Part shown: positions 35,901 through 47,574 of the stretch, one piece after another
Layout: every line of letters starts with the position of its first letter
Numbering within the stretch: position 1 is the first letter of the stretch
Assembly (NCBI RefSeq): GCF_964340395.1
Contig: NC_135550.1
Coordinates: 7,452,601 to 7,516,600 of the forward strand
Source: Glandiceps talaboti
Taxonomy: Eukaryota; Hemichordata; Enteropneusta; Spengelidae
Reading direction: 5' to 3'
DNA: 64,000 nucleotides
Made by a program: the position numbers and the translations under genes
Notes under the pieces: model-generated
Databases searched by the model: none
Told to the model about the DNA's origin: nothing
Seen by the model: only the letters and a program-made list of their open reading frames with translations

Positions 35901-38900
35901 ATATAACCAAGACATAGGGCAAGAAGTCTGTAATCACTCTGTATCTGAAGTAAGGCATCTACACTGTCTTCAAATCGATGGCTGTATTTACTATTGTCTG
36001 GTATATAGTACAAGATTGGTAGAACTATCTGAAAGAACAACAACAAACATGTCGATGACTGTATTTACTTAGTCTAGTTCCTATATGACATATTACAATT
36101 ACTGCCATCATCTCCACTCGCGTATAGGGAAAGTCCTTATTCTAGCACAGAAATCTGTACTACCCCCACTGGCCGAAGGGTAAACGACAAGTCAGAAGTA
36201 ATCCATCACAAATTGACAGGCAGTTGAAAGTGGTTAGTTCCTTTAGACAATTGCTCATTAAACAAACTCTACCTCTCCAGTCTGAAACTAAAATCATGTG
36301 GAGATGATGCGTAACATCATCACGTTTATATGAATACAGTCGGGGGTAGCACAGATTTCTGTGCTAGAATAACGACTTTCCCTATACATGAGTGGAGATG
36401 TCATCGTTGTAATCGTAACGTGTCATATAGGAATGAGACCAGCATTTACTGTGGTCTGATATACAAGATTGATAGAACTATCTGAAAAAACAACAAACAT
36501 GTCGATGGCTGTATCTACTGTGGTATGGTATGTAGTACAAAGATTGGTAGAAGTGTTTGAAACAGAAATGACAAAGAAAGCAAGTTGGTCAAAATATAAA
36601 ATTCACTCCAAAAATGTAGACAACCGTTATAATTTGGCAAATGATAGATGACACTGGATAACATGTATAACAATAGACCCTACACGTGTAGGGTCTATAC
36701 GTGTAGGGTCTATGGTATAAAAGTCATATAATACTGCACAATTAGGATATGTTTGTTTATTATTAAAATATTATAAGTGAAATTAAGACAAAATTTGACA
36801 TGTGACTTACCGTACACATGAGGATCATACCATATATTCCTTTCATGCTCACTATCTGTTTATTACCGGTAAGTCAAAGAAAAATCAATTCTTAGTGTTA
36901 CTACAAAAAGTGATAACTAAAAAAAAAGTAAAAAATCACACACATACTATTCCATCTATCTAAAACATGAAGTGATGACAACTAGCATATGGGAGAGGTG
37001 TCATGTTTTTTCAAGTGAATTGTCTCACTACCCATCCCCACCTTCAGTCTCACTGTCTGTGATTTTCCACTACTGTCTGTCATTTTGTAAAAATGAACAG
37101 TTGGAAATTTACTTGAGGAAGTAGGCAAACTTCATAATCTGAGTTCAACAGGTCTTTGTAGAACACAGCCCCTCAAATACTTTCAGTCATGTGACATGAT
37201 TTCAAAGAAATTAATGGCAACAAGTAAATACTAACAAGTGTCTGATATACAAGAAATGGCCGGATTTCAATAACTGACCCTGAAGGTCAAAGGTCAAGGT
37301 CTCAAAGGAAAGTTTACTCCTAATAATATGGCTGATGGAGTCTGTATGTATTAAAGTATCCAGTAAATCATGATTGTTCACTACAAATATGGCCACCAGT
37401 CAGATAATGCCCTATAAGCACTAAATGTAATGCATGTGTATATTTATCTTGTTCTGCATTATCTTTAGACATGATTTTCAAGGATATTAGCCACACATAA
37501 ATACTACAGACTGTCTATACAAGAAATGGCTTGATTTTGATAACTGACCTGAATGTCAAGGTCACTGTGTTACAAAAAAAGCTTGCACGCGATTATGAGG
37601 GCTAGACACATGAATGGAGTCTCTATGGATTTCAGTTTTTGAGTTATGCTGTAATCATTTATTTTTAGCTACAAATATGGCCATCATATGGTCAATTTTG
37701 CAAATGTCGTGAAACAAAGTCATGTACATATGGCCCATATGTTGTCACCTTTGTGCCTGATTTAAAAGAAATCATATATTGCATGTCTGAGAAATGACGT
37801 ATTACGGACAGATGGCAGGACAGACAGAGCCAATCGTAACAGTTCCCCCAACCCTCCTTGGGGACTAAAAACCCTACCTCTGCAAAAAGCATATTAAGAA
37901 CTGGGACACTTAACCAGTAATACAACAGTCCAAAAACTGAACAAGAAATAAAACAAAGATTATTGTTCAATACTCACATGTAAAGGTAGATAGCCTCTCT
38001 TTTTCAGAACACTTTCTTCAAGTGTCATTTGTAAAGCCTGGATGACTTGAGAAGCAAGTATAAGAAAAATGCCTGTGGAAAAGACAACTTCAACTTCAAA
38101 TTTGTACATTAAGATGTGTGTAATATCTTTATTTTACTAAGAATGCAGTGTAGTCTACCGTATGTATCCATCCATCTGTGCACTCTCATTTCTCTGACTT
38201 TTCAATGGTCTTGGAAGTTTTATAACAAGAGACACCATTCAGATGCGTACACCCACATCGTTTGAAGCATGTTTGTTTTCAGAGACTTTTGACCTTGACC
38301 TTTATCTTCACGGTCAAATTTAAATTTGCAACTTTACCATACAACAAACCAGTTGGGGGGGGGGGGGGGTATGTCTTGTATGAAGACTTTTTTTTTTGCA
38401 ACCTTTAACTTGGCTATTAAAAATGAGTGTATGACAGGAATGTTTAGTACACACTTCATCAGTTATATTTAAGATTGTAATTTTGTTGGTTGCTTTGGAT
38501 GTTGTGTATTGAATTCATTTTAAAAATCAACACCAAAACCATGGTCGTATCTCATAGGAAAGATAAGGCATAATTGAAAAGAAAATTAAATTCCAAATAC
38601 AAATATTCAACAAGCATATGAGGGGCAAAGAGGGTATTAAGGTAATGACTAAAAAATGCCAGTGAAATAAGGTAGTAAGTATAGACTCAACTGTGTACAA
38701 ACTAGTTGGTAAATACTTTTGGTTTTAAAGCAAGAAAAGTCTTTCATTTCCATACACAGACAAGATACGAGTAGTGATAGCTTCCAATTAAACTGTAATT
38801 TCTTTTGACCAGTGCTTACCTATTGTAATTTCATGAGCTTTTTTGCTATTATCCTCTTCAAATATGCTAGATAATCCAACCAAACATAGTCCAAACTAAA

Positions 38901-41900
38901 AAGGACAAGATTCCATAAACTATTTTTCTATGTTACTCAGCTTAAACATGAAAAACTCTGAAGCTGACAGGTGTGTAGTTGACTTGAAAAGTCCAACTCT
39001 GAATTGGATTGAAAACACAGATTTGACATTTGCTTCCTTACTCTAAATCCGTGAACTATTGAAATGAAAGTTTATACAATGTTAGTCCTTCAAGAAAAAG
39101 AGGAATAATTATTACCATGGTGACCACCATTCCACTCCAATGAACACAAAACAACTTTCTCTTCAGGAAAATTTTCTGTAAATGAGAGACAAGAAGTATT
39201 AGTAGTATCAAGTTTAATTCTTACTCACTACAATCTAGACATCTTTGTATTTGTGAAGACAAAGATAATGTTGTATTTTATGATGTCATCACACCTAGCT
39301 TTCCCATAAACCCTTGCAGAAAACCCTCAAAATGGCTGAGCCTATGTCAAGTGCAGTTGGAATTCTTACAAGACCCTCAAAATGGCTGAGCCTATGTCAA
39401 GTGCCGTTGGGATTCTTACAAGATTTAAAAGTTGAGTATTAAAGTTACCAAGGTGCTATTTTATTGCCCAAAAACATGTATGTTAATAGCAGTAACCGAT
39501 ACAAGTGTACTACAAGCAGAACTGACTGGATATTCCCTTTAATACAAGAGTTGAACAGAATCCTCAGATAGAGATGCTCACAGGATCAAAGAAGGATAGA
39601 ATTGCTAACTTACTGCAGATATCCCTGTGAATATAATGGTACAGCCACGTAACATCTGCCAAACATAAGCACTGACAAGTACTAAACCAATACCTACAAA
39701 TATAACCAAATATTTTCCACCAAAAAATAAATCTTTGTGAAAAGTATACATGTAATTATTAACAATGACACAACTAAAAGATATACAGAGTTTGATAGAA
39801 TATTGTAATAACTAATAAATTTGCATTTTGAAACCATTCATTATGTTCTTTGTAAGAATTCTTTTTCTTGTGTGTTACTGCAGGAAATTATTAGTAAATG
39901 ATAGTTACTTTTAAATGAAGAAAATAACACTACTTAAAAAATGATACCAGAAACGTCAAACACACTGTAGACACTTTTTTTTAATTAATCATTTTACCCA
40001 TGGCTTATTATGACATGATCAAATGGCATTTATCAACTTGCAGGTTGGGAACTCTTCCAACAGCTTTATTCAAATTGAAGAGATGTTTTGGTGGCATCCT
40101 TTACCAATCTGAAAGCTCAGTTTTGAGTTGTCACATGTTCGTTTAAGCTTTGTTCCAGACTACCAACACCTCAAATGCAGACATTCAGAAAGCTGTCAAG
40201 GTGCAGAATTTTGTTCACAGACTTCTTGGGTTCATAAATTTTGGGAAAACGACTTCTGCTGCTTGCTAACAGATGTCTGTAGATCACAGACAGCTCATGG
40301 ACAGATGTCTACAGTTCACAGACAAATATTTGAAACTCCAAAGAATGTAATGGATATTTTCAAGGAGGCTTGCTGATGAATGATCAGAGACAGACTTCTT
40401 GCAGCTCAAGAGCTGTGGACAACTGAATCATGGAGTTGTATTATATGGAAATGGAAGATATAGTAAACATGCTTACCTCCGAGGGAATTAGATAGAAGGT
40501 GAAGAGCAGCTGGTATCAAGATCACAGGCTGACAAATTCTGGAAATAAAGTCAATGATAGGAAACATGAGTTTGAACTGACTACACTGAAACCAAAAGTA
40601 TTGAATTTCCGGACTGACACTCTTTATCTAATGTTTCATGTGGGGATAGTATCTTATTCAAAGATTGACACTCCTTAACTAGTAGATTAGTTATAGACTT
40701 CTTCATAGTACTTAGCATCTTATGATATCTAGAGCTTCAAATTGAGACTCCATCAATAGTGTTTGATTTCAGGATTAAGAATCCTTACATGTAACTAGCA
40801 TCTTATTAGATGATGTAGACTTCTCAACTAGTCACTGCCACTCCTGGAAATACCTGTATTTTCATAAACATTGGGTTCTGGAGAGTCATTTCATGATTTC
40901 ACCAAAACATAATTTTTGTGCTGTTGCCAAGAAACACCAAACTGAAACTCTTCTTCACCTCTATTGTTCTTTTAGTGATGCACCATTGCATTATGGGTCT
41001 CTGCAGACAAAATTATTCATTAGATGCAGAATGAATATAAATGAGCTCTTTAGGAATCATGAATGTTTAATGCAAAGTGTTCCACTGAGACCACCAAATT
41101 ACAGGCAACAGTTGTACAAAACATTTAGGTTGATCATAACCTCTTCATTTCCAGAATTTTAAAGTTATTTTACAGCTATACTGCATCTATGAGATTGTTT
41201 TGGGGTGGTTTTTTCTTCATTATTTTTGTGATAAGCATGATATCTTTATTTACTAATACCTGGGTTGGTTGAATGGTGTAACTGTTCCTGCCAACAGTTC
41301 TTCACTAGTGTCTTGAATATTACTATCAAGAAACTTAAATAAGACAAAAATAAAAAGTTTATTTCCACAGTTAGGCCAAAAAAAAAGAATTGTTTCTGGT
41401 CAGCGCGCTTCACTTAAATACCCCTGCATCTGTCTTTTTTTGTGTGTGTGTTTTGGTCCTGCCAATGCAGTCTGCATATCTGTGGGGAAACACAAAAATA
41501 ACCCTCCCTACTTCAGTGAAGACAACTGCAGAGCCAATCATGAACAAGTAAATGACATCTGCCCCACATACACTTGCTCAAAAGTACTCAATAAAAAGAA
41601 CAGTAACTGCCATAAATAGTAGACTGAGTGACAGGTTTGTTGAGAATTTATTTTTAAAAAATGCGTCACACCATTTTAGATGAACTGTCCTGACCAGAAA
41701 CAATTTTTTTTTGACTTATATGCAATGCAATATTCCAAGAACCAAATGGCTGCCCTGTTGTTTTGCAATAAATGTATACTAAAAGTAGAATCAAATTGAA
41801 GATTGAGAAATAATGTAAATCTACATATTTTTGCAACTAGAAAATGTTTTGATTTTACAGTCTTCAGCTAGTTTTCAAAGACTAATTTTCACTCATTACA

Positions 41901-44900
41901 ATACTGGTACATTGTGTTCATATATACAAAAAGGGAACTAGCCAATATTTGTTTTTGTATTTTTATTCTCACAAAATAAGTGAAAATATCCAAGTTTACC
42001 TTATGCTTTCTGTAACTTTGCAGTATAGTCAATTTTCCGGTTCCAAGATGCATTGAGCAAGATGATGTCGCTTATGTTGTTACATTTAGTCTTGTTTTGT
42101 CTATATTACGTTTGAAATAACATTTTCATCAGGAAATTATGGAAACACATGTTGACCTCTTTGATTATGAGTGATTTTATAGAACAAAGACTAAACACCA
42201 TCGTGACAGACAGTGATTTTACAGGTAAACCCAGGGTATGGTCAGGTGACAACCATCTGAGTAGTGCACACAAACCTCTCAGCGCATACACAATACATGG
42301 CATTGTATGGAGAGACACGCAATGCATCTTGGAACCGGCAACAGGTCTATACTTTGTGTGACTATTAATGAGCAATGTTTTTGCTAAGTTTGGGAACCCT
42401 GATAACAAAAAGAGGGAAATGGGTAAAAGTTGAATAATTTCCAATACAATGTACCATAATTTTGTTTGTAGAACCCGCGTAAATTTACTGCGGAACCTGG
42501 TAGAATTTACCTGCTTATACCACTGCCCTTAACAAAGAGACTGATGAGGGTTTATTTCTGCACTGATGTAAACCAAACTACCCAATAGTAAGTCACCCTG
42601 TATTGGTGTAAAGATGTTGTCACCATCAGAGTCATAAGGTTATCCTTAACAAATGGAAAACAGTTTTCATTACCTTTTTTCTATGATTAATTCTTTCATA
42701 CCATCTTTGTACCAAGAAAGCAACAAAACAAATAGCTTCCCCTTCAATAGAAAAACAATACACAATTTGAATTATGATGCTTGAATATAGTCCATCAATA
42801 AGTTGTTTGTTCAAATATTAAAACTAACAAAATCAAACCAATGTTGTAATTCTGATGATTTATCTGTGATGCAGCCATTTAGAAAGATTTCAGTCTTATT
42901 TAAAAGTCTGTAATGTGATGTAGAAGTAATATTTTATGGTAGGTGGAAAGTGGGACCATTTCATGTAGTCTCAATGGTAATAATCCTTGTTTGGCTGATT
43001 TCATCTGCAGATGTCATTGTGATTTTCCATATACAATGTATAAGACTACATGTACATGAGACTCAATCTGAGACTCAATATGATACTAGCCTCATATTGC
43101 CCTCGAACAAGAATCTGATTCTGAATCTGAGACCAATTTTGTCAGATTATAGATAATTTCTTGTAAAAGGGGAATGCCACTCCAGAAATTAAGGTATTTC
43201 CATAAATGATAGGTTTTGGAGTCATTTCATGATTTGACACCGATTATCGCAAGTTTTGCGCGATTGCCAAGACACAGATACACCATAATTTTTTTTTTTT
43301 CAGTACAGAATTATTCATTTTATTCTATTTACTAATTGAAAAGCATATGATATTCCACATGGTTGAGCTCACTTCCAATGATCATTCTCAAGATAATTCC
43401 TGGGGATTTTAAATAAGAAAAAAATATTGATTGATTTACAAGAATTAATAGCAACATTCTTACCTACAACCAAGAAACCAGTTTGAAGCCAAGGATGATC
43501 AAATGGATGTGGTTTTGATTCTGAGTGTGAACTGTTTGTACTTATTGGCATAGCAACCCCTGGTAACCTGTAAATAATACAAACATAACCTCTTTATAAT
43601 GAACTCCTGATAGCATGAACATTGGTATAATGATATACACCATTCAAAATGGTTTGGTTGGTACATATTGGTAAGTGTGTAGTCTTTTTGCATGGTATGA
43701 CTCTATGAGGAATTATATAAGTTTTAACTAGCTAGCTTACCTGTAGCCTACCTGAAGGACTAACACTAATATCAGCTATCCTAACTGCCATTTTGATTTT
43801 TTTTTTTTTTAATTTATGCTCATCCCCATTAACTAGCAAAATTAAAAAAAAAAATTAAAAACATCAGTTGTGATTGCTGTAATAACATTGGCCATCCCTC
43901 AAGACTATTGGTTAGGCTGTATAATTGTTTTGGTAGGGCATACTCTACACATACACAGAGTCCTGCTCAACGAATAAAAATTTTAACCTCACAAACCACA
44001 GGGAGCTCAGGCTTAGCTAGTTATGTTTAAAACAAAGCTTTCAACTTTTTGGATAAGGATATCTTTCTCTTCTTAATATGGTGGATTGTTTAGACCTCAC
44101 TTAGAATATGCTCTTTCAGTTTGGACCCCATATAAGGCTAATCAAATTAACACCATCGAGTCTGTGCAACGATGTGCAACTACTACCATTGCAGGAATTA
44201 TTTAGAAACGCCTGTGATCAGAGCGTCGTTTTATCAGTGGTGGACAATGAAAACTGTCTTTGAGGGTGCCGAAAAAAGTCTTCTTCTTATCACTACCAAA
44301 CTGACAAACACTGATACAAAAATCAACACCCTCTGATGTACAATGTAGGTTCACGCGACTCTCTTATCAGTTTGTTTATGTCTGTGAAAGTTAGTCATGT
44401 TGTAACACAAAATTCGAGTGTAAGCTCATTGATTAATTTTGAATTTTGCACTAAAGTCGAATTCTATCGTTAATATGCTATAACATAGACCATCCATCAA
44501 TGGTCTATGAATTCACCAATTTCACATGAATTCACCAATTTCACAAAATTTTGTCCACACACTCTTTCCTGTAGTGACATGGACAGACATTTTCTCCACT
44601 ACCCTTGAAAAACTACCAACACACTCCAGTAATGTTTTGTCACATCTACAGACTTCCAATTCTGTAACTATTTGTTGACGAATGATACTAGTAGTCTTCA
44701 TTTAGGCTTTTTCCATATTGAAATAGACGACCACTACTTGAAGGTGTCATCATATTTCATGTCCGCCTAGCTTTGGTTCAATATTAAAGCCACTCTATAT
44801 TGTAAATTATCATCAAAATTGTATTAATAATTGTAAAAAGCTAAATAGGGTTGTCAGTGGCCGGGTGGTTAAACCACTTGCCTCTTACCACTGCGGTCGG

Positions 44901-46619
44901 GGTTCAAACCCCATTCAGGGTTCCACGCTGTAAGTAAGAAGTGTGTCGTTCATTTTGACTCTACCGAACAACACAGGTTTTCCCTGGGTACTCCGGTTTC
45001 CTCCTGCATTAACACTGAACCCATGAGGGATGGCCGTCACTGGACTTCTAGGGACACAAGTGTTTATATACTTAAAGAACTATACAGTATAAATAAAGAT
45101 TATCATTATTAAATATTAACACATTAATTAATAAATTGGTAGACGGCTCGTTCATTACATAGACCTCCTTATTTGAAATGATATGGTCAAACGAAAAGTT
45201 TTAGCACCCATTTCTGTGATGAGCAATTATCCTGTTTAGGTCCAGTTCTTACTCAGATGACTTCTGTCATTTAGATTTCAAAATCCGTTCAAGAGATTTC
45301 GAAAAGGACCGTACACAAGCAGAGTTGCTAAAATACAAACTCCACAATCACATCTGTTGTAATTATTCATAGCAGACTTGAATGCCGTGTATATGTTTTT
45401 TGTTGTATTGTCATTTGTGTTGGTGATTTTTCAGCCAAAACTCAACGTATAATCTATCATACACTGAAAGTTTATTTTTAGGACCAGACAGACTATTATG
45501 TTGTATTATGTAAGCTTACACTCGTTACAACATGACTAACTTTCACAGACACAGACAAACTGATAAAAGAGTCGCGTGAACCACAGACAAGTACATGTAT
45601 GTGCATGAACCTACATCAGAGGGGCCCGGTGTTGGTTTTGTATCAATGTTTGTCAGTTTGATAGTGATAAGAAGTAGACTTTTTTTGGCACCTTCAAAGC
45701 CAGCTTTCATTGTCCAACACTGATAAAACAACATTCTGATCACAGGCGTTTCTATATAACTCCTGCAATGGTAGTAAATTAATACCTGGGCTACATGATT
45801 TGACATACCCTGAAAGACAGTTTGTTCAATGGAATTTCCGACGTTAACTTACAGATGGGTCAGAGGTGACATGATCGAAGTTTATAAACTAATTCATGGT
45901 CTATGCAATCTCTCATCTACATTACTGAAGCTGGATACCAACCAGGTTACTCAAGGTCACCCATATAAATTAAAGAAACAAACGACACCCTCTCCAGAAA
46001 TTCGACGTCATTTCCTCTCAAGCCATGGACAGCTTACCAGACAATATAGTAAATGCTCCCACCATTAACTATTTCAAGTCAAGATTGGACAGGCATTGGA
46101 CAACAAAACCGTTTCTCTACGGTTATCCTGCTGACCCTTACTTCCAATACCGTCACACAGGAAAATATGCACTGGACTGATTTCACTATGTAACATTCAA
46201 TATTACTATGAACAGGTCATTGACCTACAACATATGTATAATATGATGATGAAAATAATATCTGCACAGTGAATGTGAAACATTTGTTGATATCGATAAG
46301 TAATAACTATGTCGTTCATGTTTGTCAGTTTTTATATGTTTGTGCTGTGTGGGTTTTGTTTGTTTATTTATTTTGTTTTTTCGTAAACATAACATAACTA
46401 ACTAAACCTGAGCCCCCTGTGGTTCAACAGCTAGAACGCCGACAACCAACCCTCTCTCCATAATTTATTACACGCTCCTTTTTCTGAAACTAATACTATA
46501 AAATATACTTACACGAAGTCATTTTGGGCTTTCTTTGTCAAAGTATTAATACATCCAGTTAGCAACATGCCCGTGGCGAGAACTATCCGAAATTTCGTAC
46601 GTAATGTTAAATTTACCAT
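32990..46619 (-). CDS. SLC35F6-like solute carrier, copy B (13 exons, 460 aa)
   Basis: Tandem paralog of copy A, same family and role. Exons in order: 46513-46619, 43464-43567, 42674-42741, 41260-41333, 40477-40538, 39614-39693, 39116-39175, 38820-38895, 37978-38072, 36811-36855, 35845-36028, 35136-35261, 32990-33291; 1383 nt with stop, all GT-AG. Exons 3 and 5-12 have the same lengths as in copy A, and every phase matches. Landmarks: GMLLTGCINT near the N-terminus, HPFDHPWLQT, VWQMLRGCTIIFTGI, LTLEESVLKK-like helix, DSVDALLQI, LIDACRTIVVW and FLVIGTLLYNE. For exon 4 I used the acceptor at 41334-41335 because the nearer AG breaks frame. The tail has three degenerate repeats (QSTN.RTDQ, SQSTN.VTEQ, SQSAN.GTD) and ends with EDDVALL, again an acidic di-leucine motif. 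Copy B is clearly diverged, so the duplication is old. Confidence 0.9.
33579..33964. mobile_element. Foldback element, about 385 bp
   Basis: Inverted arms of about 130 bp share ttgtcactttaaacttggag, catggttccaagaatcaata and ttattttggaatcatggtaa. It lies in intron 12 of copy B and is non-coding. Confidence 0.75.
34090..34140 (-). repeat. Partial duplicate of the exon 12/intron 12 boundary region (copy B)
   Basis: gttatcaccattgcaac and cagacttag resemble the segment just beyond the exon 12 donor (35108-35134). It borders the helicase fragment. Confidence 0.45.
34141..34687 (-). pseudogene. RecQ-like DNA helicase fragment, truncated
   Basis: From ATG 34668 the frame runs 142 codons to TGA (34240-34242). 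It shows the RecQ-type helicase start: LKEKQITAI (Q-motif-like region), Walker A LPTGYGKS (residues 46-53), SLVALMKDQV and FASPESLL. Beyond the in-frame TGA, the same frame continues with VDEVHCIAKW, the Walker B/DEVH box (34204-34215), and similarity ends near 34160. The remainder of domain 1, domain 2 and RQC are absent, so this is an inactive relic unless the stop is spliced around, for which there is no evidence. An imperfect 17-bp inverted repeat flanks it (gctttctttcgatacta at 34141, tagtatcgaagaaaagc at 34671). It sits in intron 12 of copy B. Confidence 0.75.
35068..35134 (-). repeat. Duplicated exon 12 donor (decoy 5' splice site), copy B
   Basis: The minus strand reads TTTTACAAAgtaagtct at the true exon end (35136) and again about 60 bp downstream at about 35077, followed by similar intron text. 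The second donor is as close to consensus as the first. Confidence 0.65.
36072..36440. mobile_element. MITE-like inverted-repeat element, about 370 bp
   Basis: Inverted arms of about 95 bp: ttcctatatgaca, tgtcatatagga at the ends; atctccactc, tatagggaaagt, tctagcacagaaatctgt and acccccact/cgggggta inside. It separates exon 11 of copy B from duplicated pieces of the same exon. Confidence 0.75.
36441..36570 (-). pseudogene. Two partial duplicates of exon 11 5' end and acceptor (copy B)
   Basis: The segment 35983-36069, which spans the first 46 bases of exon 11 and its acceptor, recurs at 36441-36519 and, more diverged, at about 36509-36570. Shared text: agattg.tagaactatctgaaa, caacaaacatgtcgatg and ctgtat.tact. 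The copies are on the 5' side of the real exon and are not needed for the reading frame. Confidence 0.7.
36673..36698. repeat. 26-bp perfect palindrome
   Basis: ATAGACCCTACAC followed by its exact reverse complement; the half-unit cgtgtagggtctat then repeats once more to the right (to about 36712). Confidence 0.9.
37217..37865 (-). repeat. Direct repeat pair with hairpin-family head in opposite orientation
   Basis: 37217-37425 and 37495-37690 share ctatacaagaaatggc, gatttn.ataactgacc, tgtatggatt-like blocks and ctacaaatatggcca. The right end (37790-37865), read on the minus strand, has ttttagtcccc, ggggga, gattggctctgtctgtcc and atctgtccgt, the same order as the head of the element at 23450. 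Confidence 0.6.
39318..39424. repeat. 50-bp tandem duplication
   Basis: Two copies of accctcaaaatggctgagcc ... attcttacaag with two differences. Intron 6 of copy B. Confidence 0.9.
42024..42352 (+). mobile_element. MITE-like element, copy 2 (about 330 bp)
   Basis: Terminal inverted repeats ccggttccaagatgcattg (42037-42055) and caatgcatcttggaaccgg (about 42319-42338). The interior matches the reverse complement of 28-350. Similarity extends to outer tatag/ctata on both sides. It lies in intron 3 of copy B. Confidence 0.75.
43985..44035 (-). repeat. Inverted 3'-end fragment of the dispersed retroelement family
   Basis: accacaggga.ctcaggctta and agttatgttt match, in reverse, the end of the segment at 46383-46430. 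Confidence 0.5.
44086..44181 (+). pseudogene. Non-LTR retrotransposon reverse transcriptase, upstream piece
   Basis: One frame encodes RPHLEYALSVWTPY and IESVQRC, the thumb/connection motif typical of CR1/Jockey-type reverse transcriptases. It stops exactly where the long-TIR element begins (44182) and resumes after it at 45776. It is 5' truncated. Confidence 0.8.
44182..45775. mobile_element. DNA-transposon-like element with long inverted ends, about 1.6 kb including a SINE
   Basis: The ends are actaccattgcagg (44182) and cctgcaatggtagt (to 45775). The terminal inverted arms are about 250 bp (44182-44430 and 45521-45775), with agaaacgcctgtgatcaga and aactttcacagac shared. It interrupts the reverse transcriptase text between codons for ...CAT and KLIPG... 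with no visible target duplication. No transposase frame was seen. A truncated relative lies at 11619-12506. Confidence 0.8.
44848..45110 (+). mobile_element. tRNA-derived SINE, 263 bp
   Basis: Pol III promoter boxes are visible: A box TGGCCGGGTGG (44858-44868) and B box GGTTCAAACCC (44901-44911), 32 bp apart. The tRNA-like head is followed by a body with gggtactccggtttcctcc, a motif recurrent in invertebrate SINEs as far as I recall. The 5-bp direct repeat aaata flanks it (44843-44847 and 45111-45115). The relative of the host element at 11619 lacks it. Confidence 0.85.
45776..46178 (+). pseudogene. Non-LTR retrotransposon reverse transcriptase, C-terminal piece
   Basis: Resumes the frame broken at 44181 with LIPGLHDLTYPERQ, then, after frameshifts, GDMIEVYKLIHG and (in another frame) SLPDNIVNAPTINYFKSRLD and a terminal YRHTGKYALD. 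This is the C-terminal tail of a CR1/Jockey-type ORF2. Several frameshifts make it inactive. Confidence 0.8.
46290..46435 (+). repeat. Presumed 3' UTR of the non-LTR retrotransposon family
   Basis: It follows the reverse transcriptase end directly: tatgtcgttcatgtttgt, a TTTG-rich run, cgtaaacataacataact, and cctgagccccctgtggttcaa. The same order recurs at 52460-52680 and, shorter, at 32430-32525 and 21400-21436, as expected for 5'-truncated copies. Confidence 0.55.
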
Positions 46620-47574
46620 TGTGGCTTTGAATCGGGTCACGGACGTACTAAAGTAACGTGGTATTCACCCAGTTTACACTTTCTACTTTCATGGGTCAGC
46701 GCATCTCAGTCAAAATAATTACTTTTCTGCATCGTCTAGCGTCATGGCAACGAGTGGGTCCCCCTGCTCCTGATCAACATGTACAAGTATTCTGCATGTA
46801 TCATCAATCATGCACGTACGTATTCTGTACCCGACCCTAGCGTTTGTGGTGTAACTCCTACACGTACACGTTGTTGGGTCGAGTCCGAGTCTCGGTCCCC
46901 GGTCTCGGTCATGCTCTGTCATGTCAGTGTCACATGTGTCATGAGTCTCGGTTACCCAGACTCTTGCCGTTGAGGGCTCTACCCCACTCATGCCCAGTCC
47001 TGCATGATCTGAACAATAGGCAATTTCAAAGCTGTATGGGTATGACGACGTATGAGAGAGAATTGGTACAGGCCAATTGTACAGACCACAGGTTATTGCT
47101 TAAATTTCCGTCTTCTCGGGAAAATATCGTACGAATCCTAGTGCTACAAATGTATCAATCTCTATACTAGTAGAAATATTACTCTTTTCTCCTTACAGGT
47201 TGGAATATATAGTCAAAAGGTTGTTATATTTAGTCTGTAGACCTGGAAAACAACAATCTATGAAATATTACACGCCCCTATGGTATAGGCCTTCCAAGCA
47301 TGAGGCAGTTGTGGGCGGAGGCGATTTTTCTACCAAAATTTGCTTTGTCATGGAAAAACATGTTATTATTGGTAACAGGTTAACATTAATTTAGCTTCCG
47401 CGTCATCGTTTATTACACGTCAAGCCAACATAAAAATTTAGATTCAAATAATAGCCAGAACTGGATTACTATTTAGACCCTGAAGAGGGAATAAATCTTC
47501 CCATATACTTTCCACACTACTCCCTTGTAGCTTGATTCAAATTTTACCTAGTGTTGTTACTACCTTGACATGCT
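46620..47574. other. Upstream region of copy B, no gene seen
   Basis: Presumed promoter and 5' UTR of copy B lie just above 46619. The open frames here have no recognisable domain. Confidence 0.45.

Noticed and set aside
40128-41162. Two plus-strand open frames of 82 and 89 codons
   Set aside because: They overlap introns of copy B on the opposite strand and show no domain or conserved motif.
44848-44925. Functional tRNA gene (A and B boxes present)
   Set aside because: No paired acceptor stem or plausible anticodon arm; the head runs into a SINE body and is flanked by a target duplication.
45829-46068. Separate small gene
   Set aside because: It is one frame of the frameshifted reverse transcriptase relic.
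46844-47170. 108-codon open frame upstream of copy B
   Set aside because: Unsupported by homology; biased composition only.
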